60,826 nt of DNA from positions 1 through 60,826 of the forward strand of contig JACAFE010000021.1 in NCBI GenBank assembly GCA_013388435.1, given 5' to 3'. Numbering within the stretch: position 1 is the first letter of the stretch; each line of letters begins with the position of its first letter. The stretch comes from Nitrospirota bacterium (GTDB lineage: Bacteria; Nitrospirota; Thermodesulfovibrionia; Thermodesulfovibrionales; SM23-35). Under the pieces are notes generated by a model that saw only the letters and a program-made list of their open reading frames with translations, ran no database searches and was not told the DNA's origin. Shown piece by piece: positions 26,260 through 37,028 of this stretch. The position numbers and the translations under genes were made by a program.

Positions 26260-28641
26260 TCAGAATTGCCGGTTATATTGAAATGCAGAAAAATCTGTCT
26301 TTGTATTTGATGAAAGTTTTAGTGAAGCAAATATCTCAGCAATTTTTCTGCTTAGAGTTTCTTTTGAGTAATTTCTCTTAATATGTTCAATAGAATTATC
26401 CGAGATAGTTTTCCAGAGTTGTTCATCAGAATAAAGTTTTATAACAGCATCGGCAAACTCTGCGGGATCATCTGCTATAAGTGAGTTTACATTATTTTTA
26501 AGTCCAATCCCTTCAGCTCCAATAGTTGTAGTAACAACAGGAAGTCCATAAGCCATACTCTGTCCTATCTTGCCTTTCATCCCAGCTCCGTAACGAAGGG
26601 GAGCAACAAAAACACGACAATTTTCAAAATACGGAGATACATCTTTAACATATCCTGTTACTTTTATTGATTCTGAATTAAGTCTTAGAATGGACTCCAG
26701 CGGATCGCTCCCAACAACATAGAATTTAATATCAGGGATTTCCTTTTTAATAAAGGGGAAAACTTCTTTAACGAAAAATAAGACAGCATCTTCATTTGGC
26801 TGATGCAGAAAACTACCAATAAACATTATATCCTGTCTGTCTTTGAATCCTTTTTTCCTTCTATAAATTTCATGTATATTGGGTAAAATTTCAACATGTA
26901 AGGAAGGCTCTTCATTAAGAAGAAAATCTTTTTCATCTTTTGTTACAGTGAAAACAACATCCGAACAGGAAGAATTAAAGAGTTCCATAGATTTATAATA
27001 TTTTGCCTTCTCAAAGAGTTCTCTGTCGTTGTTTACTGAAGCAGCCCGTTCAAATCTAAGCCAGTGGAGATCAACGGTATCATAAGCAATAATACTATTT
27101 ATCGCATAAGCTCTTACAAGAGGAAGATACTTAAATGTTTGTTCGGGTCTTGAGATTATCACAAAACTAAAAATATATCCATTTTCTTCAAAATATTTCT
27201 GAATATCTAAATCACCCGAAAGAACCTTTATCCCAATACTTTCAAGTTCACTTGAATAAGGTTCAATTCTCTGCAAATCATCAGGTAAAAATGTAATTTT
27301 ATAGCCCAATTCGCTAAGAATACTCAGAAAAGAGAACATCCGTAACGAACCGGAATCCTTGTCATATGTAGGAACAAATCTGTCGATAACAAGCACTTTA
27401 TTATCTTCATTAATTAGCTCATGATATCTGTTACGATGAAATATATTTGGATTGTACCAATTCAAATCACCTAATTTTTCTTTATATCCAGAATTAGACG
27501 GAATATTGAGAGATGTTTTGCGTATAACTTTACTTTTAATCGTTTCAGGCTCGAGTATTTTATATTGTTTTAAGAATCTACCGATATTATGTTTGTTTAA
27601 TCCGGTTACGAATTTTGCAGGATCACTTGCCGCAATCATGAGCAGGTCGTAAAAAAGCCTTCTTTTAGTATTATTCGGAAAAATTTTATCTCTGAATTTG
27701 TAATAAGAACTCAATATTTTCCAGCCTCTTGAATTGGTAATCTGTTCGAGAGTATTTATACTTTGTGTTAGAGAATTTTTAATATTAGAAATCTCAATTT
27801 CTTTTTCTTTGATTATTTTTTCAAGTGTTGAAATATATGCATCAGCACCATTTTCATATACAAGTCTCATTTTCCTTGCAAGCTGTATAAAGTCCATTAT
27901 AACATCTACTGTAAATTTGTCCTTATGCTTGTTTATTATCTGGCGATGGGCTATGCGGGCTCTTACTGCAAATTCAGGAGAATGAGCTACCTGTTGTGTT
28001 CCGCTCCATTGTATATAATCAGCGGTAACTTCTTTAACATGATAAAAAGGAATTTTTTCAGCAATGCGTATCAAAAGATCCCAATCTTCATAAATGTCGA
28101 AGCTTTCATCAAACCCGCTGCTGTAATTAAAAACTTCCTTAGAAAACATAAGACACATTAAAGGTATATAATTATCGAGCAAAAGGTCACTATATGAAAA
28201 ATCCTTGGAGGAAAAAACTTTTTTGTAAACCTTTTCGCCATCTCCACCTTTGATTGAATTACCATGATAGACGATATTGGCATCAGAATAAACTACCTTA
28301 AAATTATATTTTTTAAAAACATCTGTAAGTACTGATAAATGCTCAGGGTACAATTCGTCATCATCATCAAGAAATCCTATATAATCGCCTTTGACATTTT
28401 CTAATCCTACATTCCCTGCATGTGCTCTTCCTGTATTTTCCTTCAGCCTGATATAATTCAAAGAGACATCCCCGAGTATTTCAAATATTTCATCTATATT
28501 TAAATCACAGCCTCCGTCATTAACAAGAACCACTTCTACAGGTCTGTACGTCTGCGAAGAAATGCTACGCAATGCTTTTTTTAGCAACTGAGGTCTGTCT
28601 TTGGTTCTTACTATAATTGACACTAATGGATTGTTATTCAT
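26260..28641 (-). CDS. Fusion glycosyltransferase: GT2 plus GT4
   Basis: A 793-residue protein. The N-terminal 230 residues are a GT2 domain clearly paralogous to that of the next gene (PLVSIIVRTKDRPQLLKKAL, QTYRPVEVVLVNDGG, FLDDDDE, EDWDLLIRIAEKIPFYH). A short coiled linker (about 255-300) leads to a GT4/glycos_transf_1 domain (395-775): VIDRFVPTYDKDSGSLRM, DIMFIGSFLHQPNEDAV, APLRYGAGMKGKIGQSMAYGLPVV with the E/G-rich nucleotide-sugar motif TTIGAEGIG. Separate active sites for two sugar transfers are expected. Two bases separate it from the downstream gene. Confidence 0.85.
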   Translation of the reverse strand: MNNNPLVSIIVRTKDRPQLLKKALRSISSQTYRPVEVVLVNDGGCDLNIDEIFEILGDVSLNYIRLKENTGRAHAGNVGLENVKGDYIGFLDDDDELYPEHLSVLTDVFKKYNFKVVYSDANIVYHGNSIKGGDGEKVYKKVFSSKDFSYSDLLLDNYIPLMCLMFSKEVFNYSSGFDESFDIYEDWDLLIRIAEKIPFYHVKEVTADYIQWSGTQQVAHSPEFAVRARIAHRQIINKHKDKFTVDVIMDFIQLARKMRLVYENGADAYISTLEKIIKEKEIEISNIKNSLTQSINTLEQITNSRGWKILSSYYKFRDKIFPNNTKRRLFYDLLMIAASDPAKFVTGLNKHNIGRFLKQYKILEPETIKSKVIRKTSLNIPSNSGYKEKLGDLNWYNPNIFHRNRYHELINEDNKVLVIDRFVPTYDKDSGSLRMFSFLSILSELGYKITFLPDDLQRIEPYSSELESIGIKVLSGDLDIQKYFEENGYIFSFVIISRPEQTFKYLPLVRAYAINSIIAYDTVDLHWLRFERAASVNNDRELFEKAKYYKSMELFNSSCSDVVFTVTKDEKDFLLNEEPSLHVEILPNIHEIYRRKKGFKDRQDIMFIGSFLHQPNEDAVLFFVKEVFPFIKKEIPDIKFYVVGSDPLESILRLNSESIKVTGYVKDVSPYFENCRVFVAPLRYGAGMKGKIGQSMAYGLPVVTTTIGAEGIGLKNNVNSLIADDPAEFADAVIKLYSDEQLWKTISDNSIEHIKRNYSKETLSRKIAEIFASLKLSSNTKTDFSAFQYNRQF

Positions 28642-28746
28642 TGAAACCCCTTGATATTGTTAAAATACTTTAATAAATCATACACTTTATTATGTTTTAT
28701 GCACTATAATAACAGTATTTAAAATAACCTTTCAAGGATGGTTACT

Positions 28747-30213
28747 ATGTCATCATTACATATGCTTACTATTTCAGAGGCTCGGGCTTTGCTTTACAAG
28801 AAGGAAATATCTGTCAGAGATATTGTAGAAGCAATAATCCAGAGAATAGACTCTGTTGAGGAAAAGATTAGAGCATTTATTACATTAAATAGAGAGAATG
28901 CTCTGTTGGCATCGGTTGAGGTTCAAAAAAAACTTGATGCTGATAAATCAAACAATAAACTGCTCCTCTCCGGAATCCCTATTGCAATTAAAGATAATAT
29001 GTGCACAAAAGATGTTCTCACAACCTGTGCATCAAAAATACTATACAATTTTATTCCGCCTTATGAATCAACTGTAACAGCACGGCTTAAAGAGCAAGGG
29101 TATATTTTAATTGGCAAAACCAATATGGATGAATTTGCAATGGGTTCATCAACTGAAAATTCTGGTTTTCAAACAACATTGAATCCATGGGATCTGGAAA
29201 GAGTTCCGGGTGGTTCAAGTGGTGGTTCTGCTGCAGCTGTTGCGGCTGATGAGTGTATTGCTGCCATTGGTTCGGATACAGGAGGATCTATCAGACAACC
29301 AGCAGGTTTTTGCGGTGTTGTGGGATTGAAACCAACCTATGGCAGGGTCTCACGCTTTGGCCTTGTTGCATATGCATCTTCTCTTGATCAAATAGGACCG
29401 CTGACTAAAAATGTAAAAGATTCAGCAATACTTTTATCAATAATAGCAGGACATGACCCGCTTGATTCTACATCAGCGCCTGTTGATGTCCCTGATTTTA
29501 CAGAATGCATTGGAAAGGACATAAAGGGCTTTAAAATAGGGATACCCAAAGAATATTTTGTAGAAGGAATTGATAAGGAAGTCGAAGATATTTTATTGAA
29601 AGCTATAAAACATCTCGAGTCTCTCGGAGCGATTCTTGTGGAAATTTCCTTGCCTCATACAGGATATGCAGTCGCTACATATTATATTCTTGCAACATCT
29701 GAGGCTTCATCAAATCTTGCAAGATACGATGGGGTTAAATACGGGCTAAGGGCTGGAGGAAAAGACCTTATGGATATGTATTTCACAACAAGAGCGCAGG
29801 GCTTCGGCGCTGAAGTTAAAAGAAGAATAATGCTTGGCACTTATGCCTTATCATCAGGTTATTATGAAGCCTATTATAGAAAAGCCCAGCAGGTTCGCAC
29901 TTTGATTAAAAAAGATTTTGAAGATGCTTTTAATAAAGTTGATATTATCATTACTCCTACTTCGCCCGTACCAGCTTTCAAAGCAGGCGAGAAAACACAG
30001 GATCCCCTTCAGATGTATTTAACCGATATATATACAATATCCATGAATCTTGCAGGAGTTCCTGCAATATCAGTGCCATGCGGATTTACATCAAACAACC
30101 TGCCGGTAGGGCTTCAGATAATCGGAAAGCATTTTGATGAGGAAACGATATTAAAAGTTGCTTATGCCTACGAGCAGTCAACAGACTGGCATAAAAGGAA
30201 ACCAGATCTTTAA
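28747..30213 (+). CDS. gatA: Aspartyl/glutamyl-tRNA amidotransferase subunit A
   Basis: About 488 residues. The amidase-signature triad is visible: Lys in AIKDNM, Ser in [12 protein letters not shown], and the Gly/Ser-rich [15 protein letters not shown]. It releases ammonia from glutamine and passes it to GatB to convert Glu-tRNA(Gln) or Asp-tRNA(Asn). The AAGGA site is spaced correctly for ATG 28747 but is too close for ATG 28738, so I prefer 28747. gatB follows after 69 bases. No gatC is present in the window. Confidence 0.93.
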   Translation: MSSLHMLTISEARALLYKKEISVRDIVEAIIQRIDSVEEKIRAFITLNRENALLASVEVQKKLDADKSNNKLLLSGIPIAIKDNMCTKDVLTTCASKILYNFIPPYESTVTARLKEQGYILIGKTNMDEFAMGSSTENSGFQTTLNPWDLERVPGGSSGGSAAAVAADECIAAIGSDTGGSIRQPAGFCGVVGLKPTYGRVSRFGLVAYASSLDQIGPLTKNVKDSAILLSIIAGHDPLDSTSAPVDVPDFTECIGKDIKGFKIGIPKEYFVEGIDKEVEDILLKAIKHLESLGAILVEISLPHTGYAVATYYILATSEASSNLARYDGVKYGLRAGGKDLMDMYFTTRAQGFGAEVKRRIMLGTYALSSGYYEAYYRKAQQVRTLIKKDFEDAFNKVDIIITPTSPVPAFKAGEKTQDPLQMYLTDIYTISMNLAGVPAISVPCGFTSNNLPVGLQIIGKHFDEETILKVAYAYEQSTDWHKRKPDL

Positions 30214-30282
30214 AAATGGGAAAAACATATTAGATTTTGAATCAAAATTTGAAAAAATATTGGAGGATAAAAACATAACAGT

Positions 30283-31710
30283 ATGAAATATGAAGCAGTT
30301 ATTGGACTTGAAGTACATGCGCAGATGCTGACAGATACAAAGATTTTTTGCGGCTGTTCAACAAAATTTGGCTCTGAACCAAACACACAAACCTGTCCTG
30401 TCTGCATCGGTATGCCCGGAGTTTTACCTGTATTAAATAAAAAAGCTCTTGAATTTGCAATTAAAACAGGACTTGCAACAAATTGCAATATTTCAACTTT
30501 CAGCAGATTTGCACGCAAAAATTATTTTTATCCGGATCTCCCAAAAGGCTATCAGATAAGCCAGTATGAGCTGCCGATATGCGAACATGGATTTATTGAA
30601 ATCACTTCAGAAGGGAATGCAAAAAAAATTGGGATTACACGGATACATATGGAGGAAGATGCAGGCAAAAACATTCATGAAGGTAATGGCAATTACAGTT
30701 ATGTAGATTTAAACAGGGCGGGAGTTCCTTTGATGGAGATAGTTTCTGAACCTGATATCAGAACTCCTCTTGAAGCTGTTGAATATATGAAAAAGCTCAG
30801 AACTATTCTCAGATATCTTGGTGTTTGTGATGGAAATATGGAACAGGGCTCTTTAAGATGCGATGCAAATGTGTCTGTCAGACATAAAGGTGAAAAAGAA
30901 CTGGGGACCAAAGTGGAAATCAAAAATATTAATTCATTCAAATTTGTTGAGAAAGCTCTTGAATATGAAATAAAGAGACAGATTAAGGTTATTGAAGATG
31001 GTGGCAGGATAATTCAGGAGACAAGATTATGGGATTCTGACAAAGGCATTACAGAATCAATGAGAGGTAAGGAAGAAGCGCATGATTATAGGTATTTCCC
31101 CGAACCTGACCTTGTTCCAATCATAATTGCTGAGGAGTGGCTTAACAAAATCAAGAAGACACTTCCTGAATTGCCTGATATTAAACGAAATCGTTTTATT
31201 AAAACTTATGGAATTACAGAGTCTGATGCTGAACTTCTTACATCTGAAAAATCTCTGGCAGAGTGGTTTGAAGATGCGGTTACTTCGGGCGGAAATCCAA
31301 AATTGGTTGCCAACTGGATAAAAGGTGATTTGCTCAGGATTTTGAATGAAGAAAACAAAACAATCGAGCAATGTCCGATTAAACCTTCACAGCTTGCAGG
31401 TATGTTAAAGCTGCTCGAAGATGGAACCATCAGCGGAAAAATAGCAAAAACTGTTTTTGAAGATATATATAAGACTGGAAAAGATGCCGCTGTAATAGTG
31501 AAAGAAAAAGGATTGGTTCAGATTACTAACACCGATGAAATAGAAAAGGCAGTTGATGAAGTACTATTAAAAAATCCGGATGAGGTTGAAAGATATAAAA
31601 GCGGGGATAAAAAACTTCTTGGTTTTTTTGTTGGTCAGATTATGAAGATTACCAGAGGAAAAGCAAATCCGCAGCTTGTAAATGAAATTTTAAATAAAAA
31701 ACTTTCGTAA
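30283..31710 (+). CDS. gatB: Aspartyl/glutamyl-tRNA amidotransferase subunit B
   Basis: A 475-residue subunit that phosphorylates the misacylated tRNA and completes amidation. [15 protein letters not shown] is the typical start; the zinc cysteines are CGCST and [21 protein letters not shown] and [13 protein letters not shown] are conserved in the cradle domain, and the YqeY-like tail ends [30 protein letters not shown] lies 17 bases upstream, which is long but the family start leaves no alternative. Confidence 0.95.
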   Translation: MKYEAVIGLEVHAQMLTDTKIFCGCSTKFGSEPNTQTCPVCIGMPGVLPVLNKKALEFAIKTGLATNCNISTFSRFARKNYFYPDLPKGYQISQYELPICEHGFIEITSEGNAKKIGITRIHMEEDAGKNIHEGNGNYSYVDLNRAGVPLMEIVSEPDIRTPLEAVEYMKKLRTILRYLGVCDGNMEQGSLRCDANVSVRHKGEKELGTKVEIKNINSFKFVEKALEYEIKRQIKVIEDGGRIIQETRLWDSDKGITESMRGKEEAHDYRYFPEPDLVPIIIAEEWLNKIKKTLPELPDIKRNRFIKTYGITESDAELLTSEKSLAEWFEDAVTSGGNPKLVANWIKGDLLRILNEENKTIEQCPIKPSQLAGMLKLLEDGTISGKIAKTVFEDIYKTGKDAAVIVKEKGLVQITNTDEIEKAVDEVLLKNPDEVERYKSGDKKLLGFFVGQIMKITRGKANPQLVNEILNKKLS

Positions 31711-31717
31711 TAGAAAG

Positions 31718-31750
31718 GGCATGTGCCATAAAGGTGGGATGGCACATGCC
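31718..31750. terminator. Hairpin between gatB and the convergent hydrolase gene
   Basis: A perfect 12-bp inverted repeat GGCATGTGCCAT / ATGGCACATGCC with a 9-base loop between two convergent genes. Neither side has a strong T run, so it may be a weak bidirectional terminator or an mRNA 3'-end stabiliser. Confidence 0.5.
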
Positions 31751-31778
31751 ATAAATATTGAGAGAGAGGGAGGTGTTG

Positions 31779-32378
31779 CTATTGAATCGAGTTTAGAAAC
31801 TCGTTATGGTCCATTACTTTTCCGAGCATCGGGAATATATTTTGTTCAGCGTATTCCTGCCATGATTGAGATCTGCAACCTGTACAATCTTTAATAACAA
31901 TAACTTCATATCCAGCATCATATCCTGCACGGGCTGTTGACTCAACACATACGTTTGTAAGAAGCCCTGCCACACCGATTGTTTTAATCCCTTTGTCTTT
32001 TAAGAATCCATCAAGATTTGTGTGTCCAAAACAGCTCAGGCCTGTTTTTCCTTCAACAACCTGAAGATAATTCATAAATGGTTTTAATTCATCAATTACA
32101 TCTGCACCCTTTGTGCCTTTCATGAAAGCTCCTATCTCTTTGATATTCTTTAAAATTCCAACAGGATTATGGAGCTCTGGATAACCCGGAGTGAATACAA
32201 TTGATGCAATATATGCGGGTATTCCTTTTTTTTGTGCACGGGTTAACAGGTCAATTGTATTTGGAATGATTTTGTTTGAAGCAAGCATATCTTTAATAAG
32301 AGCATGTAATTTACCATCAGGCGAACAAAACTCATTCTGATACCCGGTTAATACTATTGCTACTTCATTTGCCTTCAT
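31779..32378 (-). CDS. Isochorismatase-like cysteine hydrolase, catalytic Asp replaced
   Basis: A 199-residue isochorismatase-fold protein. The nucleophile is present in LLTNVCVESTARAGYDAG and the Lys region is VEGKTGLSCFG. The first-strand motif that normally reads V.D.QNDF is VLTGYQNEFCSPDG, so the catalytic Asp position carries Gly. Compare the nicotinamidase at 50001, which keeps VDVQNDFCPGG. Either another residue acts as base or the protein is not a hydrolase. The ribosome site AAGGAGG is well placed. It is divergent from the SGNH gene and convergent with gatB. Confidence 0.75.
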   Translation of the reverse strand: MKANEVAIVLTGYQNEFCSPDGKLHALIKDMLASNKIIPNTIDLLTRAQKKGIPAYIASIVFTPGYPELHNPVGILKNIKEIGAFMKGTKGADVIDELKPFMNYLQVVEGKTGLSCFGHTNLDGFLKDKGIKTIGVAGLLTNVCVESTARAGYDAGYEVIVIKDCTGCRSQSWQEYAEQNIFPMLGKVMDHNEFLNSIQ

Positions 32379-32813
32379 TTTTTCCTCCTTCTAAAACGGT
32401 TTTTTACATCTATTCAATTAAAGTAAAGAAAAACATTTAATTGCCTGTTTATTATTCAAGCAAACAAAATGCCATATCCGGAGTTTTTTTGTTTATATTG
32501 ATTTGATGAGAGTTTATAATAATTAATTTAAAGTAAACTATTCTCAAATTCTCATTCTCATTCTCACAATGAGAATGAGAATGAGAATTTTACCTTATCA
32601 TAAGAAATTGCCTCAAAATAATGTAGATGTTGCAAAAAATTGTTTTACCCTCTGAGGTTTTTAACCCCGATAATTTTAAAATAAAATATTTTTAATATGT
32701 ATTAAAATATTTATGGCAATGCATCTTCAAACGTACTGAAGGTATCAAAATGAATTTTTTCATAAAACCTGCATTATTTGGATTAAAAAGCTTTTTATGA
32801 AGGAGTTAATAGT
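32379..32813. other. Noncoding 435-base divergent intergenic region with perfect hairpin
   Basis: A perfect 21-bp inverted repeat (32546-32566 with 32570-32590, loop CAA) made of ATTCTC/GAGAAT units. Further right, 32612-32640 contains AAAATAATGTAGATGTTGC, a relative of the island terminal sequence. No small gene seen. Confidence 0.6.
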
Positions 32814-33689
32814 GTGAAGAGAATTATTATTTTATTTATATTTTATTGTGCCATAAATTCAATTTTTATATGCCATGAAATATCTTCAGCTGGTGATTAT
32901 CAGGAAAAAACGGGTTTTAATAAAAATTCCTCTCCATCTTCAGAATTATATATAGCTTTGGGAGATTCTTTTGCAGCTGGATTAGGAGCTAAAGATTATA
33001 TTTTGTCTTCAGGAACTTGTTTAAGGTCAAAAAATGCCTTTTCAATTGATGAAGAATATGGTATTGCAGCCAGATTTAATTTGATTGCTAAATTTTATGC
33101 ATGTTCAGGTGCAACAACAAAAACCCTGGTTAAATCTCAGATTAATAAACACAGAAATTCATTAAAGAAAGCTAAACTTGTAACAGTCATAATAGGAGGA
33201 AATAACGTTAATTTCTCTGAAGTACTTGCTTTCTGCTTATTCAACAGTGATTGTAAAAATTATTTTTCAAATAAGATGATTAGCCTTCAAAAAAAGATAG
33301 ATGCACAATTTTATAAACTTGCAACCGCTTTCAGAACATTAAAAAGAGCCGCACCTCAAGCTCAAATATATGTTTTAGGCTATCCATATCTTTTTAATAC
33401 AAAAAATAATGATTCATGTGAAATAAGCAAATTTATAGAGATAGAAGAACAGAAATATTTAAATGATATGACTGAACGTTTAAATCATGTTATAGAAAAT
33501 GCTGCATTTGATGCAGAAGTAAATTTTTTGTCTGTTACCGAAGCTTTTTCAGGACATGAAATATGCTCTGAAGATGCATGGATCAATAGCTTCAATACCG
33601 AAGAAAATATTTTTATAGAATTATTCCATCCAAATGCCAAAGGACAAAAAGCCTATGCTGAGATTATGCGGGAAGCTATAAAATGGTAA
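32814..33689 (+). CDS. Secreted SGNH/GDSL hydrolase
   Basis: A 291-residue protein from GTG 32814, with AAGGAG at good spacing. A signal peptide (KRIIILFIFYCAINSIF..SSAGD) directs export. SGNH blocks: I, ALGDSFAAGLGA (Ser near 52); II, a Gly in FYACSGATTKT; III, VIIGGNNVNFSEV; V, ELFHPNAKGQ with the catalytic His. Four or more Cys could form disulfides. It resembles secreted lipase/esterase members with the GDSFAAGLGA motif. Lipid or acetyl-sugar substrate cannot be told. Confidence 0.82.
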   Translation: MKRIIILFIFYCAINSIFICHEISSAGDYQEKTGFNKNSSPSSELYIALGDSFAAGLGAKDYILSSGTCLRSKNAFSIDEEYGIAARFNLIAKFYACSGATTKTLVKSQINKHRNSLKKAKLVTVIIGGNNVNFSEVLAFCLFNSDCKNYFSNKMISLQKKIDAQFYKLATAFRTLKRAAPQAQIYVLGYPYLFNTKNNDSCEISKFIEIEEQKYLNDMTERLNHVIENAAFDAEVNFLSVTEAFSGHEICSEDAWINSFNTEENIFIELFHPNAKGQKAYAEIMREAIKW

Positions 33690-33842
33690 ATTTTTCTATA
33701 AAATGTTCATATAAGATATCCTGTCAAAAATTTTTTAGCTCTATTTAAAATATTTTTTAAGCAGATAGTTCAAAAAGATTTAATTTAAAGTTATTATACT
33801 TATATGTGTAGAACATTAGTTTTTGTTCAATATTGATATATT

Positions 33843-34185
33843 TTAACCAAAAAATGCAATTGAAATAATGCAGATGTTGTGAAAACTTTAATTTTATATA
33901 ACCCCCTATAAAGCAAAGAGCAAAGAGCATAGAGCATAGAGCATAGAGCATAGAGAAAAGAGCTAAGAGCAATGAGCAAAGAGCATAGAGCAAAGAGCCA
34001 GATTCCCCCTTTTTTAAGGGGGATTAAGGGGGTTGTATATCCCTCTGTCATGTTGTTGTTTTTCTCATACTTCAGCCTTCAGCCTAAAGCCTTCAGCCTT
34101 TTTTTGTTCTTCGCTCTTCGCTCTTCGCTCTTCGCTATTTGCCTTCAGCTTTTTTTAGCAATATCTGCATTATTTGTGTTAGGTT
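33843..34185. repeat. Composite repeat island I2
   Basis: Fills most of the 524-base gap before the hybrid kinase. The long terminal sequence at the left (33843-33887, AAATAATGCAGATGTTG core) and its short inverted version at the right (34158-34185) bound the island. Between them: TAACCCCCTATAAAGC, a period-7 AGAGCAW array (33911-33999), a CCCCC/GGGGG hairpin with GTTGTATATCCCT (34001-34046), and further 7-mers CTTCAGC (34073-34105) and TTCGCTC (34108-34137). The reading frames across it are low-complexity artefacts. Confidence 0.75.
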
Positions 34186-34213
34186 TAATATATATATTTA
34201 AGGAATTGAATTA

Positions 34214-36463
34214 ATGATTAGACCCCTTGCTCATCTTGAGTTTAAATTAGCATTAATAATAATTGCCTCAACAGCATTAACCAATATTCTTGTATTTTTT
34301 TCCCTTTCGTATTTTTACAATTCATTCACTCTGGAAGTTATAATTTTAAGCATTTTGAGCACCTTTGCTTTTATTTTTCCGGGTGTATATTTTTTTATCT
34401 GCAAACCTCTTAAGGCTAATTTAATAAGATACAAACAGACAGAAATTTCCCTTGAACGTTTAATGAGACAGAATGAATTAATTCTTGAGGCTGCTGGTGA
34501 GGGAATTATTGGAATTAACTGCGAAGGCTTAATAATTTTTGTTAATCCTTCTGCATTAAAAATGCTCGGTTATTCACTTGAAGAACTTATTGGCGAAAAT
34601 CATCATGAAAAAATACACTATCTAAATCAGAATGGTCAGAAGTATGAAGAAGAACATTGCCCTGTTTTTAAAACCTGTAAATATGGTACTACCAATAAAG
34701 GTCAGGATGAAATATTCTGGAGAAAAGATGGTTCAAGTTTTCCTATTGAATATATGAGCACGCCAATGATTGAAAATGGCCAGATTATAGGGGCTGTTGT
34801 AACATTCAGGGATTTGACCGAAAGAAAAAAAGAATTACAGGAAATTGAAGAAAAATTAGCGCATCTTGAATATCTCTGGTCAAATCTTAAAAAAGCTGAA
34901 GAGGCTCAAAAAGAAAGCGAAAAAAGATATAGAAACTTTTTTAATGAATCAAGAGATTCTGTTTTTATGACATCCGCGTTATGGAAATTCACAGACATAA
35001 ATCAATCTGCGATCGAACTTTTTGAATATGATGCAAATGAAATTTTCCGTCTGCATTTTAAAGAACTTTTTATGAATACTGATGACTTTCTGAATTTTGA
35101 GCAAGTGATAAAAAAATATTCTTCTGTAAAAGACTTTGAAGCAAAATTAATTAAGAAAAGTGGCCTTGAAATAGATTGTCTTATAACCGCTTCGACTCAA
35201 ATAGATGATGAAGGCAATATATTGGGATATTATGGAATGATACACGATATAACTGATAGGAAAAAGCTCGAACAGCAGCTTCTTCAGGCACAGAAAATGG
35301 AAGCTGTTGGAAGACTTGCAGGCGGTGTAGCGCATGACTTTAATAATATTCTTACCGCAATAATAGGTTATGGGAAACTTCTAAAAGAAGAGATGGAACC
35401 CGACAATCCCCTCCAGAATTATACCACCCAGATACTTAATTCTGCTGAACGTGCAGCTAATCTTACCCGCGCGCTACTGACTTTCAGCAGAAAACAAATA
35501 ATAAGTCCAAAGCCAGTAAATATAAATGATCTGATAAATGGAATTACACGACTTTTAAACAGGCTTATTGGTGAGGACATTGAACTGATAACCTACCTTT
35601 CTGAAAAAGACCTTACTATTATGGCTGATTCAACCCAGATTGAACAGGTACTGATGAATCTTGCCACAAATGCACGGGATGCGATGCCAGATGGCGGAAC
35701 TCTTATAATTAAGACAGACCTTGTAGTATTTGATGCTGAGTATATAAAAGTTCACGGATATGGCAAACCAGGTGGTTTTGCCTTAATTTCGGTTGAAGAT
35801 ACAGGTTCAGGTATTGATGAAAAAATAAAAGAAAGAATTTTTGAACCATTTTTCACCACCAAAGAGATTGGAAAAGGTACAGGACTCGGACTTGCAATGG
35901 TGTACGGTATAATCAGGCAACACGATGGGTATATTAATGTCTATAGCGTTAAAGACAAAGGAACCACATTTAAAATTTATTTGCCCCTGATTAAATCAGT
36001 CGTGGAAGAAAACGAGGATGTTGATAAACACTATACTGAGGGTGGTTCAGAAACAATTCTTTTGGCGGAAGATGACACACTTGTTAGAACTCTTTGCAAA
36101 AAGGTACTCGAGAAAGCAGGCTATTATATAATTGAAGCTTTAGACGGAGAAGATGCCCTTAATATATTTAAAGAAAGAAGCAAAGATATACAACTACTTT
36201 TACTCGATGTTATAATGCCAAAGAAAAATGGCAGGGAATGCTATGATGAAATGAAAAAAATTAGACCTGATATAAAAGTCGTATTTATGAGTGGATATAC
36301 AGCCGATATAATCCATAAAAAGGGAATAATTGAAGAGGGCATAGAATTATTACTCAAGCCTATATCTCCTAACATACTTTTGCGCAAGGTTCGTGAAGTG
36401 CTTGATAGAAAATCAGAATCTACAAAGACAATTGCATTCCTTGACACAAATTTCATAAAATAA
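34214..36463 (+). CDS. Membrane hybrid histidine kinase (PAS-PAS-HisKA-HATPase-REC)
   Basis: A 749-residue kinase. Two N-terminal membrane helices (about 8-32 and 38-62) leave only a short periplasmic loop, so sensing is likely cytosolic. PAS1 (about 75-205) carries a Cys pair ([13 protein letters not shown]) seen in PAS domains of redox or oxygen sensing kinases. PAS2 spans about 232-350, and HisKA has [12 protein letters not shown] (His near 375). HATPase has [23 protein letters not shown] and [13 protein letters not shown]. The C-terminal REC has [19 protein letters not shown] precedes the start. Its REC suggests a phosphorelay or self-control. Confidence 0.88.
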   Translation: MIRPLAHLEFKLALIIIASTALTNILVFFSLSYFYNSFTLEVIILSILSTFAFIFPGVYFFICKPLKANLIRYKQTEISLERLMRQNELILEAAGEGIIGINCEGLIIFVNPSALKMLGYSLEELIGENHHEKIHYLNQNGQKYEEEHCPVFKTCKYGTTNKGQDEIFWRKDGSSFPIEYMSTPMIENGQIIGAVVTFRDLTERKKELQEIEEKLAHLEYLWSNLKKAEEAQKESEKRYRNFFNESRDSVFMTSALWKFTDINQSAIELFEYDANEIFRLHFKELFMNTDDFLNFEQVIKKYSSVKDFEAKLIKKSGLEIDCLITASTQIDDEGNILGYYGMIHDITDRKKLEQQLLQAQKMEAVGRLAGGVAHDFNNILTAIIGYGKLLKEEMEPDNPLQNYTTQILNSAERAANLTRALLTFSRKQIISPKPVNINDLINGITRLLNRLIGEDIELITYLSEKDLTIMADSTQIEQVLMNLATNARDAMPDGGTLIIKTDLVVFDAEYIKVHGYGKPGGFALISVEDTGSGIDEKIKERIFEPFFTTKEIGKGTGLGLAMVYGIIRQHDGYINVYSVKDKGTTFKIYLPLIKSVVEENEDVDKHYTEGGSETILLAEDDTLVRTLCKKVLEKAGYYIIEALDGEDALNIFKERSKDIQLLLLDVIMPKKNGRECYDEMKKIRPDIKVVFMSGYTADIIHKKGIIEEGIELLLKPISPNILLRKVREVLDRKSESTKTIAFLDTNFIK

Positions 36464-36493
36464 TTATAATTTCAACTTAAACTTTAAATTATT

Positions 36494-36570
36494 GCGCCTG
36501 TAGCTCAGTAGGATAGAGCAACTGCCTTCTAAGCAGTGGGCCAGGGGTTCGAATCCCTTCAGGCGCGCCA
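36494..36570 (+). tRNA. tRNA-Arg (anticodon TCT)
   Basis: Cloverleaf with acceptor GCGCCTG/CAGGCGC, anticodon stem ACTGC/GCAGT around CTTCTAA, T arm GGTTCGAATCC and encoded CCA. Confidence 0.95.
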
Positions 36571-36687
36571 TTTGTAAATTCTGCACAGTGAAGTTATGGT
36601 GAATAGTTAACAATTGCGATTAATTAATAGCAAATTAGTTTTTTATTGCTGGCAGCTATACACTATTAATAAACACTGTTGCTCAGT

Positions 36688-36764
36688 GGTGAGTGTAGCT
36701 CAATGGTCAGAGCACTGGACTGTGGCTCCAGGTGTTGGGGGTTCGAGTCCCCTCACTCACCCCA
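36688..36764 (+). tRNA. tRNA-His (anticodon GTG)
   Basis: Acceptor GTGAGTG/CACTCAC with an extra G at -1 (36688) facing C73, the histidine identity pair. Anticodon loop CTGTGGC between CTGGA and TCCAG; encoded CCA. Confidence 0.95.
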
Positions 36765-36771
36765 ATAAAAT

Positions 36772-36848
36772 GCGCCTGTAGCTCAGTGGATTAGAGCATC
36801 GGCCTCCGGAGCCGAGTGTCGGAGGTTCGAATCCTCTCAGGCGCACCA
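36772..36848 (+). tRNA. tRNA-Arg (anticodon CCG)
   Basis: Acceptor GCGCCTG/CAGGCGC, anticodon loop CTCCGGA between TCGGC and GCCGA, T arm GGTTCGAATCC and encoded CCA. Seven bases after tRNA-His. Confidence 0.95.
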
Positions 36849-36952
36849 GAAAGATTTTGTAGCTCAAAAATTGCAGCAAATAGTGATCGGCAGAAGAGAA
36901 TTTGATATTATACTATTCAATTTTTATATACTGCCAATTATGATTTTTCAGT

Positions 36953-37028
<76 letters not shown>

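Noticed and set aside
33757-34051. Frames of the LYALCSLL type
   Set aside because: Produced by the period-7 AGAGCAW array.
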